DNA of 6,159 nucleotides, from NCBI GenBank assembly GCA_016285335.1, contig JAEEQO010000175.1, positions 1-6,159 of the forward strand, read 5' to 3'. The translations under genes and the position numbers were made by a program. Positions 1-4,641 of the stretch are shown one piece after another; the first letter of the stretch is position 1, and each line of letters opens with the position of its first letter. The DNA comes from Victivallales bacterium. GTDB taxonomy: Bacteria; Verrucomicrobiota; Lentisphaeria; Victivallales; UBA1829. A model generated the notes under the pieces. It saw only the letters and a list, made by a program, of their open reading frames with translations. It did no database searches and was not told where the DNA came from.

Positions 1-24
1 CTGAAAGATGCTATAGTAGTACAT
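1..24 (-). CDS. 5' end of an unidentified gene, cut by the window edge
   Basis: Reading the minus strand, an ATG at 24-22 opens a frame MYYYSIFQ that runs off the window without a stop. Its start is supported by a perfect AGGAGG ribosome binding site (positions 37-32) seven bases upstream and by a sigma70-like promoter at 95-68. Eight residues are too few to identify a product. It is divergent from the membrane protein gene at 234, so the two may share regulation. It remains possible that the signals belong to a short leader peptide rather than a full-length gene. Confidence 0.55.
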
Positions 25-58
25 TGTCGGGCCTCCTACGTTTATATTGAGGTTGTTA

Positions 59-77
59 GCGCTCTTTAATATAGCGC
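59..77. promoter_or_regulatory. inverted repeat over the leftward -10 box, possible operator
   Basis: The arms GCGCT (59-63) and AGCGC (73-77) flank a 9-base AT-rich centre. The element covers the -10 box and the expected start site of the leftward promoter, where a repressor would block RNA polymerase. The arms are only five bases long, so chance is a real alternative. No known regulator is recognised from the sequence. Confidence 0.25.
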
Positions 78-95
78 AGGAGCCGACGTTTTCAA
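68..95 (-). promoter_or_regulatory. sigma70-type promoter for the leftward gene
   Basis: On the minus strand the -35 box TTGAAA (95-90) and the -10 box TATATT (73-68) are separated by 16 bases. Transcription would begin near position 61, giving a leader of roughly 37 bases that contains the AGGAGG site. The call rests on box match and spacing only. Confidence 0.55.
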
Positions 96-155
96 CCATA
101 ACCCAAAACTTTTACCGGACAGTAGTGGTTTTTGCGTCAATTGTCTGCGTTTCAT

Positions 156-183
156 TTGAAAAAAGCGTTATGTGTGCTATACT
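156..183 (+). promoter_or_regulatory. sigma70-type promoter with extended -10 for the membrane protein gene
   Basis: The -35 box TTGAAA (156-161) and the -10 box TATACT (178-183) are 16 bases apart, and a TG one base before the -10 gives an extended -10 element (TGC-TATACT). Transcription would start near 190, about 44 bases before the ATG at 234. Confidence 0.6.
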
Positions 184-233
184 AAACAATATGAATCGAA
201 TATCAGTTCCTTTTAGAATATAGGTCGCTATCC

Positions 234-1535
234 ATGACACCATCGGTTGCAATCGGAGTCATCAGTCAGGTACTGGCACTGTGCGGAGTCGTCAGCATCC
301 GGATGTTCCTTCCGGTCTTCCTGTACTTTTTCTTTATGCGGCTGGCGCCCCACTGGCCTGCATTTTTGCCGGAACTGCCTGAAATTGTCCGGCAGATGGC
401 GGAGCATACGCCCGCATGGCAGACTTCATCGGCCTTTCTGACGGTGCTAGGCATTCTGGCCGCTCTGGAACTTGCGGCGATGCGGAATCCCGACATCAAG
501 GAGTTTCTGCAAGACGACTTCGACCGTTATGCAAAGACGGCACTGTCGATCCTGCTGGCATGTGGCGTGATGAACACGGCGCAGGCGCTGGAAGTCAGGA
601 AACTGGTCGATGGCGCCGCGATGGTCCAGACTGCGTCGATCGGCGGATTCGGGGGCATCATGGCACTTGCCGGCGGCAGTGTGACTTGGTATTGCTGCCG
701 GGTCCGCTCGAGGGTGCTGGAGATCGTCCAGTCGATCGACCCTGACGACAATCTCCGGCTGCAGTCGCTGTCCAATTATCTGGGCGAGATCATGCTGGTG
801 ACCATTCTGTTCGTGGTGGTCATCCTGCCGCCGCTGGCGCTGGTCCTGACTGTGATCGGAATGCTGATCGGCGTATTTCTGAAACAGATCTGGGCAAGGT
901 ACGAGCGGCGTCACTCGCATTCGTGCGCGGCATGCGCCGACGCCGGACGGGAGACAGCCGTTTCCGACTGCGCCACGATCTGCCCGGAATGCGGCGCGGA
1001 ACAGCCGGATGTGCGCCGGGTCGGATGGTTCGGGTTTTCAGGAAGCGCTCCGCTCGCGGACATGCCGCCGGAACAACACGCCTTCCGGCTGCTTGCCGCC
1101 CACCGGTGCCGCTGGTGCGCCTCTCCGCTCGACCGGGACCATGCCTGCCCCCGGTGCGGACGCGACCAGTGGACGGACGAACTACAGGACTTTTATGTGC
1201 GGCAGACGGATATTCGAAGCGGACTTTTGATGTCGCTGACGATTATTCCGTTCGTCGGTACGCTGCTGGCGCTGATCTTCTTCCGTCCGCTGGCGGTGCG
1301 TCCGCTGGCGGTTCATTTGAGCGTAGGCGGACGGTTTGCGACCAGCCTGATGATGACGTTTCTGAAACTGCTGCTTCTGATTCCCCTGATCATCCTTTCG
1401 GCGGTTCCGCTCCTGGGATTGCTGGTCCTCGTGCCGCGTTATCTCATAGTCCGGAAAAAGTTTCTTCACGCGCTCGCGCAAATAAAAGAAAATGGTATTG
1501 TGCAGCATGGAAAACAGAACTTGACTGCGCCATAG
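234..1535 (+). CDS. polytopic membrane protein, DUF4126-like N-terminus with two zinc-ribbon-like clusters
   Basis: A 433-residue inner-membrane protein of unknown function. Hydrophobic stretches lie at about residues 5-35, 65-84, 101-118, 136-155, 186-217, 330-352 and 372-405. The N-terminal part (SIRMFLPVFL, then a hydrophobic helix ending in LELAAMRNPDIKEF) resembles DUF4126 proteins from memory. A hydrophilic segment between the membrane blocks carries four CxxC pairs: C231/C234 with C250/C253, and C292/C295 with C305/C308. The motifs CPEC and CPRCG are typical zinc-ribbon knuckles, so two metal-binding ribbons are inferred, most likely on the cytosolic side. The start is the first in-frame ATG after a good promoter; the ribosome binding site is weak (AGG at 222-224). 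The C-terminal end is basic. It stands alone, with no same-strand partner close by. Function cannot be assigned. Confidence 0.85.
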   Translation: MTPSVAIGVISQVLALCGVVSIRMFLPVFLYFFFMRLAPHWPAFLPELPEIVRQMAEHTPAWQTSSAFLTVLGILAALELAAMRNPDIKEFLQDDFDRYAKTALSILLACGVMNTAQALEVRKLVDGAAMVQTASIGGFGGIMALAGGSVTWYCCRVRSRVLEIVQSIDPDDNLRLQSLSNYLGEIMLVTILFVVVILPPLALVLTVIGMLIGVFLKQIWARYERRHSHSCAACADAGRETAVSDCATICPECGAEQPDVRRVGWFGFSGSAPLADMPPEQHAFRLLAAHRCRWCASPLDRDHACPRCGRDQWTDELQDFYVRQTDIRSGLLMSLTIIPFVGTLLALIFFRPLAVRPLAVHLSVGGRFATSLMMTFLKLLLLIPLIILSAVPLLGLLVLVPRYLIVRKKFLHALAQIKENGIVQHGKQNLTAP

Positions 1536-1670
1536 AGAATGATTGAAAGAAATTGAGGACACTGGCCGCCCCTGCCCTCGCACGGGCTCGAAAAAAGAGG
1601 TAAAACACGCTCATTTCCCCCGCAAAACGCCTCCGATCGAACTTTTTTTGAAAAAATGTGCGGAATGAGC
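1536..1670. other. intergenic stretch without a recognisable gene
   Basis: Between the membrane protein stop and the tRNA promoter I see no convincing gene. A weak GCCC/GGGC hairpin (1574-1587) is followed by an A-tract (1591-1596) rather than a T-tract, so it is not a plausible rightward terminator. T- and A-runs at 1642-1655 are AT-rich sequence ahead of the promoter, possibly acting as an upstream element. Confidence 0.5.
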
Positions 1671-1698
1671 TTGATTTTTCGGAAATGAATGCTAGATT
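1671..1698 (+). promoter_or_regulatory. promoter of the tRNA-Gly pair
   Basis: A -35-like TTGATT (1671-1676) and a -10-like TAGATT (1693-1698) are 16 bases apart, and TGC immediately before the -10 makes an extended -10. The predicted start near 1705 lies about ten bases before the first tRNA, which is usual for tRNA operons. Confidence 0.5.
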
Positions 1699-1714
1699 AA
1701 TTTACATGCCTGAT

Positions 1715-1789
1715 GCGGGCGTAGCTCAGTGGTAGAGCGTCACGTTGCCAACGTGATTGTCGAGGGTCCGACTCCCTTCGCCCGCTCCA
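1715..1789 (+). tRNA. tRNA-Gly, anticodon GCC (copy 1)
   Basis: A full cloverleaf folds by hand. The acceptor stem GCGGGCG/CGCCCGC has seven perfect pairs, the D-arm is GCTC/GAGC with loop AGTGGTA, and the anticodon stem TCACG/CGTGA has five pairs around loop TTGCCAA. The anticodon GCC (1747-1749) reads GGC and GGT glycine codons. The T-stem GAGGG/CCCTT contains one G-T pair. U73 is the expected bacterial glycine discriminator, and CCA is encoded (1787-1789). The T-loop is TCCGACT, which puts C at the normally invariant position 55. An 8-T run follows three bases after CCA. Confidence 0.97.
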
Positions 1790-1822
1790 TTCTTTTTTTT
1801 GAATGCAACGGCTTTTTATGAT

Positions 1823-1897
1823 GCGGGCGTAGCTCAGTGGTAGAGCGTCACGTTGCCAACGTGATTGTCGAGGGTCCGACTCCCTTCGCCCGCTCCA
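1823..1897 (+). tRNA. tRNA-Gly, anticodon GCC (copy 2)
   Basis: Identical over all 75 bases to the copy 33 bases upstream, including the encoded CCA (1895-1897), anticodon GCC (1855-1857) and the unusual C at T-loop position 55. No separate promoter is visible in the spacer, so it is probably co-transcribed with copy 1. Seven T residues (1898-1904) follow immediately, and the Shine-Dalgarno site of the next gene begins only 15 bases after the CCA. Confidence 0.97.
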
Positions 1898-1927
1898 TTT
1901 TTTTCTACAGACAAAGGAGCCCCGCGC

Positions 1928-2368
1928 ATGAAGAAAATCCTGCAAGCTGTTTCCCTTTCGCTCGTGCTTCTCGCTCCCATCGCCCTCACCTCCTGCGCCG
2001 ATTTCTGGCACGACTGGCGCAACAGCGACAATCCTCCCCCGGACACGCCCGCGGTCGATCCCGTCGAGCCCGACCCGACTCCGTCCGTGGTGCTTCTCTC
2101 CGACGAACAGCTCGTGAACTCCGCCACGCAGTCGCTGATCCTCGCCCTCACCCGCAAAGGCCTGACCGGGACCGGCATGTACAGCCCGCAGAACTCCATC
2201 TGGGCGGACCGCGTGTTCCGCTCCCTGATCTCCGAAGCCATCGTGAAGAACGGCAGCGATTACTGCCTGCTCGTCACGGGCCCCACCGACGACGGATTCG
2301 ACGTGGTCATTGCGAAGGAGATCAAGGGCGATCCAGTCATTCACATTGCGAAGAAACGCCGTCCCTGA
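1928..2368 (+). CDS. small lipoprotein of unknown function
   Basis: A 146-residue predicted lipoprotein. The N-terminus MKK is followed by a hydrophobic core and the lipobox LTSC, with the lipidated cysteine at residue 23, so the mature protein should be anchored in a membrane facing the periplasm. Residues 32-54 form a Pro/Asp-rich linker (NPPPDTP, VDPVEPDPTP). Residues 55-146 look like a small folded alpha/beta domain with a basic end (AKKRRP). The start is fixed by AAAGGAG (1913-1919) eight bases before ATG. The frame stays open upstream, but that extension lies inside the tRNA gene and is not used. The gene follows the second tRNA-Gly closely with no promoter of its own visible, so it may be read through from the tRNA promoter. 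No family is recognised. Confidence 0.85.
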   Translation: MKKILQAVSLSLVLLAPIALTSCADFWHDWRNSDNPPPDTPAVDPVEPDPTPSVVLLSDEQLVNSATQSLILALTRKGLTGTGMYSPQNSIWADRVFRSLISEAIVKNGSDYCLLVTGPTDDGFDVVIAKEIKGDPVIHIAKKRRP

Positions 2369-2413
2369 GCTCGGATCAGGCGTTTTCTCCCCTGCCCTGC
2401 CCGATTATTCGAA

Positions 2414-2908
2414 ATGACCGCAGCCGAACGCAACGCCATGCTGATCGCCGAGGACGATGCCCTGTTCCGCGACTGCGAGTTCATCATGCAGAAAGGCACG
2501 GGCAACGGCGGCCAGAAGATCAATAAGACGTCTTCCGCCGTGCGCCTGCGGCATCGCACTACCGGCATCGCCGTTTCCGCGAACGAGGAACGCAGCCAGT
2601 CCCGGAACCGTCACATCGCCCTGCGGAAGCTCCGCTATGAGATCGCGCTGCATGTCCGCGCGGATGCTGCTCCCGGTGAACCGTTCGAGCTCCTGCCGAC
2701 CCCCTCCCCCTCGAACCATGCCCGCCTCATCCTCTGGACCGCCGCGCTGTTCGACCGTCTGGCGGCATCGGAGTTCGACCTGGCGAAAACTGCCGTGCTC
2801 TGCGGCGTGTCGGCTTCGCAGCTGGAACGCGCCATGCGGAAGTTCCCGCAGATTTGGCGGGTTTATTCCGAATCGAGGCAGAAGAAAAGCGGCGGCCTCC
2901 CGGATTGA
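2414..2908 (+). CDS. stand-alone GGQ release-factor-like protein (ribosome-rescue type)
   Basis: A 164-residue protein built around the RF-1 catalytic domain. GTGNGGQKINKTSSAVRLRH holds the GGQ motif at residues 32-34, which in this family places water at the peptidyl-transferase centre to release the nascent peptide. Further family hallmarks follow (TTGIAV, then EERSQSRNRHIALRKLR at 58-74). The stop-codon-reading domain of RF1/RF2 is absent, as in ArfB (YaeJ) and related rescue factors, so codon-independent release on stalled ribosomes is likely. Instead of ArfB's simple basic tail, residues 122-143 (DLAKTAVLCGVSASQLERAMRK) look like a helix-turn-helix, followed by a short basic end. The start has no clear ribosome binding site; an alternative ATG is at 2438. 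It lies 45 bases after the lipoprotein gene with no terminator between, suggesting co-transcription. It is not a full RF1 or RF2. Confidence 0.88.
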   Translation: MTAAERNAMLIAEDDALFRDCEFIMQKGTGNGGQKINKTSSAVRLRHRTTGIAVSANEERSQSRNRHIALRKLRYEIALHVRADAAPGEPFELLPTPSPSNHARLILWTAALFDRLAASEFDLAKTAVLCGVSASQLERAMRKFPQIWRVYSESRQKKSGGLPD

Positions 2909-2913
2909 GGTTC

Positions 2914-2948
2914 AAAAAAACTCTTCTCCGCATACACGAAGAAGAGTT
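2914..2948 (-). terminator. intrinsic terminator of the leftward envelope operon
   Basis: A 9-bp perfect stem, AACTCTTCT (2919-2927) with AGAAGAGTT (2940-2948), encloses a 12-base loop. Read on the minus strand the hairpin runs into seven T residues (2920-2914), and it sits about 25 bases after the stop codon of the 121-residue lipoprotein gene. On the plus strand no T-run follows, so it should act mainly leftward. The gap to the converging GGQ gene is only a few bases. Confidence 0.85.
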
Positions 2949-2973
2949 GATGCACGGAACAATCTGTCCTGAA

Positions 2974-3339
2974 TCAGAACTGGATGTCGCTGAACGCGAT
3001 CTGACGACCGAGTTCATGGCTCAAAGCCTCAGCGATGGAGTCTTCATCCACGGTGTCCAGATGAATGGCGACCATGTTGCTCAAATCCGGCTGGCCATCC
3101 ACGAAGGAGACCTCGGAAGCAGAATAGTATAACGTGTGGTTGCTTGCATCCAGGACCAATGCGACCACGCCGGGAATGATTCCAAACAGGAAACCGCAGC
3201 AGTCAAGCACGACGACCAGAACGTCCAGCTTGTCGGACGGGGGACGATTGATGCGTTCTTTGTGGAAGATAGTCCCGCAGCCGGTGAAAACGAAGGTCAC
3301 AACTGCAGCCAGTGTAGCGGAAAGGATCCGACGAGCCAT
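2974..3339 (-). CDS. short lipoprotein with a second hydrophobic segment
   Basis: A 121-residue predicted lipoprotein. A basic start (MARR), a hydrophobic core and FTGC put the lipidated cysteine at residue 21; phenylalanine at -3 is less usual but tolerated. The sequence after it, GCGTIFHKERINRPP, then a hydrophobic block LDVLVVVLDCCGFLFGIIPGVVALVLDASNHTLYY (39-72), resembles from memory small proteobacterial lipoproteins of the GCGT...ERR...LD..GLL.F.IPGV.AF..D...TIY type, whose function is unknown. Residues 73-121 form a mixed polar tail with an acidic helix (TVDEDSIAEALSHEL). The start is supported by AAAGGAG (3352-3346) six bases upstream. The gene is second in a leftward operon, 42 bases after the repeat protein gene, and ends at the terminator just downstream. 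Confidence 0.87.
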   Translation of the reverse strand: MARRILSATLAAVVTFVFTGCGTIFHKERINRPPSDKLDVLVVVLDCCGFLFGIIPGVVALVLDASNHTLYYSASEVSFVDGQPDLSNMVAIHLDTVDEDSIAEALSHELGRQIAFSDIQF

Positions 3340-3381
3340 ATTTTTCTCCTTTGTTGAGTTATTGAAAAGATGATTCTTGGT

Positions 3382-4230
3382 TTACGGATTGTAGATGAGG
3401 GGACCGTTGCCGTTGCCGCCGGTGTAACCGGCGCCGTAGCTGTTCTGCTGACGGCCGGAATTCCTGTTCCCATTGCTCACGGAACGCGGCATGATGATGA
3501 TCGGCTCGTTCAGCTGGGGATTGTCCTGGACGATCTGCTGGACCGCGGGATCGTTCAGAGCCTGCTGCGCCTGCTGGCGGATCTGCGGGGCCGCGGGCTC
3601 GATCCGCCGTGCGGCCTGTTCCGCCTGCTGCCGGATCTGGGGGATCATAGGCTCGATCTGCTTCGCGGCCTGTTCGGCCTGCTGGACGACGTCGCTGCCG
3701 CCGATGCTGATGCCGGAGCCCGTATCCAGCGTGCCGATCACCGGGGTCGACGGCGAGGCGGCTCCCGGCCTGCGGCGGTTCGTCTGCTGTTTGGGGTCCA
3801 GGGTGTTGATGATCGGCATCTGCGTGTTTTTCGACGGCGCCAGCGTACCGATGATCGGCGTTCCCGAATTGCCGGGATCCAGCGTGCCGATGACCGGAGT
3901 GGTCTTGGAATTGCCGGGGTCCAGCGTGCCGATCACGGGATTCGTTTTGTTCGCCGGCTGAACCGGCTGCGGTTTCGGCTGGGGCTTCGGCTGGGGTTTC
4001 GGCTGCGGTTTCGGCTGCGGTTTCGGCTGCGGTTTCGGCTGCGGTTTCGCCGCGGCAGGCTCTGATTTCACCGCGGATTGCCGCGTTTTCACCGTGGCCG
4101 GCTGGGATTTCGCCGGGGCCAGCGACCCAGTCACGGCGGGCGCCGCCATCGCATGCGCGTATTCCGCCGCACAGGCCAACAGGATCGCGGTCAAAGCGAC
4201 CGCCGCAAAACGTGTCAGGCGCTTGTTCAT
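3382..4230 (-). CDS. secreted or lipid-anchored Pro/Gln-rich repeat protein
   Basis: A 282-residue envelope protein of unknown function with four layers. The signal sequence (1-27) can end at AHA (residue 27, signal peptidase I) or at a lipobox-like LLAC (C20). Residues 62-89 are seven perfect KPQP units, a rigid Pro-rich rod like the periplasm-spanning part of TonB. Residues 98-169 hold five P(V/I)I(G/N)TL(D/A) motifs, with a degenerate VTGSLAP at 33-39. Residues 183-225 hold an 18-residue helical unit, QQAEQAAKQIEPMIPQIR, twice and part of a third time. The tail is Asn/Gly-rich. The start at 4230 has AAGGAGG seven bases upstream; an in-frame ATG at 4266 lacks one and would spoil the signal peptide. 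Differences between repeat units are mostly synonymous in this frame, which confirms it over overlapping frames. First gene of a two-gene operon. Confidence 0.85.
   Translation of the reverse strand: MNKRLTRFAAVALTAILLACAAEYAHAMAAPAVTGSLAPAKSQPATVKTRQSAVKSEPAAAKPQPKPQPKPQPKPQPKPQPKPQPKPQPVQPANKTNPVIGTLDPGNSKTTPVIGTLDPGNSGTPIIGTLAPSKNTQMPIINTLDPKQQTNRRRPGAASPSTPVIGTLDTGSGISIGGSDVVQQAEQAAKQIEPMIPQIRQQAEQAARRIEPAAPQIRQQAQQALNDPAVQQIVQDNPQLNEPIIIMPRSVSNGNRNSGRQQNSYGAGYTGGNGNGPLIYNP
3577..3684 (-). repeat. two 54-bp units encoding an 18-residue amphipathic helix
   Basis: Residues 183-200 and 201-218 of the repeat protein align unit to unit (QQAEQAAKQIEPMIPQIR and QQAEQAARRIEPAAPQIR), with a partial third unit QQAQQALNDP beginning at 219. 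Eighteen residues equal five helical turns. Each unit has a Pro-containing break (EPxxPQ), suggesting short helices joined by kinks. Confidence 0.8.
3727..3939 (-). repeat. five PVIGTLD-type repeats
   Basis: The motif occurs at residues 98-104, 112-118, 125-131, 139-145 and 163-169 of the repeat protein, spaced 14, 13, 14 and 24 residues apart. The two N-terminal units share the longer form PVIGTLDPGNS. Codons for the shared residues differ between units (for example CCC/CCG and GTC/GTG), so these are diverged duplicates under protein-level selection, not a fresh DNA slippage product. Confidence 0.85.
3965..4048 (-). repeat. 12-bp tandem repeat, seven units, encoding KPQP
   Basis: On the plus strand the unit is GGCTGCGGTTTC, repeated seven times without gaps (3965-3976 through 4037-4048). 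Two units (3977-4000) are the variant GGCTGGGG(C/T)TTC. All differences are silent in the KPQP frame but change residues in the alternative same-strand frame (ETAA). Four units are identical in a row, so copy number may vary between strains. Confidence 0.93.
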
Positions 4231-4268
4231 ACTCTTTCCTCCTTGTAAAAACTGTTCCCGGGGCATAA

Positions 4269-4286
4269 GGCGGAATGATATCCGCC
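4269..4286 (-). promoter_or_regulatory. leader hairpin of the envelope operon
   Basis: The arms GGCGGA and TCCGCC form a 6-bp GC-rich stem with a 6-base loop, midway in the roughly 94-base leader between the promoter and the first gene. It is not followed by a T-run, so it is not a terminator. A role in RNA stability or regulation is possible but only inferred. Confidence 0.3.
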
Positions 4287-4330
4287 ATGTTCGCGCCTCG
4301 GAAAGATGTGTTCAATACGTTGTTTCTAAC

Positions 4331-4359
4331 AATTTACACGCTTGAACTATCTTTGTCAA
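4331..4359 (-). promoter_or_regulatory. strong sigma70-type promoter of the envelope operon
   Basis: On the minus strand a perfect -35 box TTGACA (4359-4354) is followed after exactly 17 bases by the -10 box TAAATT (4336-4331). Transcription should start near 4324, giving a leader of about 94 bases. It drives the repeat protein and the lipoprotein after it. Confidence 0.75.
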
Positions 4360-4528
4360 GTCCAAATCCTTAAAAATTAAAGAAAATGTCTGTTCCTTTT
4401 ACCTTTTGCTGGGATCGCGGCTGGTCCCGTTGAGAAAAAACTGTCTGCGGAAGCCGATCCGCCGGGGGCTTTCTTTCCAAAAGCATATGTTTTTTGATAA
4501 AAGCTGTATCTTTTCCGCGAAATCGAAT
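4360..4528. other. divergent intergenic region without a recognisable gene
   Basis: This is the core of the roughly 410-base gap between the leftward operon and the GH3 gene; the remainder is covered by the promoters and leaders listed separately. It is AT-rich with GC-rich islands. A GCGGA/TCCGC inverted repeat (4447-4462) is present but weak. No coding frame here has a ribosome binding site or a protein-like composition. Confidence 0.5.
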
Positions 4529-4556
4529 TTGCAACTGGCGGACGCGGGCGTATATT
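4529..4556 (+). promoter_or_regulatory. probable promoter of the GH3 gene
   Basis: TTGCAA (4529-4534) and TATATT (4551-4556) are 16 bases apart. An overlapping TATTAT (4553-4558) with an 18-base spacer is an alternative -10. The start would be near 4563, leaving a leader of about 80 bases before the ATG at 4642. Confidence 0.5.
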
Positions 4557-4592
4557 ATGGCATCATATTGTCAACTATATTAAACGCAACAC

Positions 4593-4619
4593 GGACGGAA
4601 TGCAAATCATCCCCCGTCC
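4593..4619 (+). promoter_or_regulatory. leader hairpin ahead of the GH3 gene
   Basis: GGACGG (4593-4598) can pair with CCGTCC (4614-4619) around a 15-base loop, ending 11 bases before the AGGAG site. It could be an mRNA structure that tunes translation, or a spaced operator. The long loop makes either reading weak. Confidence 0.25.
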
Positions 4620-4641
4620 AAACCGTCATCAGGAGAGATCC

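Larger units (their letters stand above)
1711..1899 (+). repeat. tandem 81-bp duplication carrying the two tRNA-Gly genes
   Basis: Positions 1711-1791 and 1819-1899 are identical, with a period of 108 bases. The identity extends only four bases before and two bases after the tRNA plus CCA, so the duplicated unit is essentially the tRNA itself. The 27-base spacer is unique and contains an 8-T run (1793-1800). Confidence 0.9.

Noticed and set aside
1574..1596. GCCC/GGGC hairpin after the membrane protein gene as a terminator
   Set aside because: The stem is only 4 bp and is followed by A residues on the plus strand, so it lacks the T-run needed for intrinsic termination.
1711..1899. Direct repeat with a spacer, as in a CRISPR or attachment site
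   Set aside because: The repeat is a complete tRNA duplicated once. There is no integrase nearby and no further units.
1697..2344. A 215-codon minus-strand frame containing a twice-repeated SGRRESDPRQSRWQRDALPLSYARI segment
   Set aside because: The repeated peptide is just the antisense translation of the two tRNA-Gly genes, a common annotation artefact.
1837..2526. A 229-codon plus-strand frame starting in the second tRNA
   Set aside because: It begins inside a tRNA and overlaps the lipoprotein and GGQ genes, both of which have better support.
3370..4065. A 231-codon plus-strand frame ending in RLRFRLGF-type repeats
   Set aside because: It is the antisense reading of the repeat protein's GC-rich repeats, without a ribosome binding site or promoter.
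3359..4315. A 318-codon open frame on the same strand as the repeat protein, rich in ETAA repeats
   Set aside because: It reads the same 12-bp repeats in another frame. Repeat differences are silent for KPQP but change residues here, and it has no signal peptide or fitting ribosome binding site.
4447..4471. GCGGA/TCCGC hairpin and AAGCC/GGCTT pairing as a rightward terminator
   Set aside because: The two stems exclude each other, the stems are only 5 bp, the following run is CTTTC rather than a clean T-run, and no rightward gene ends upstream.
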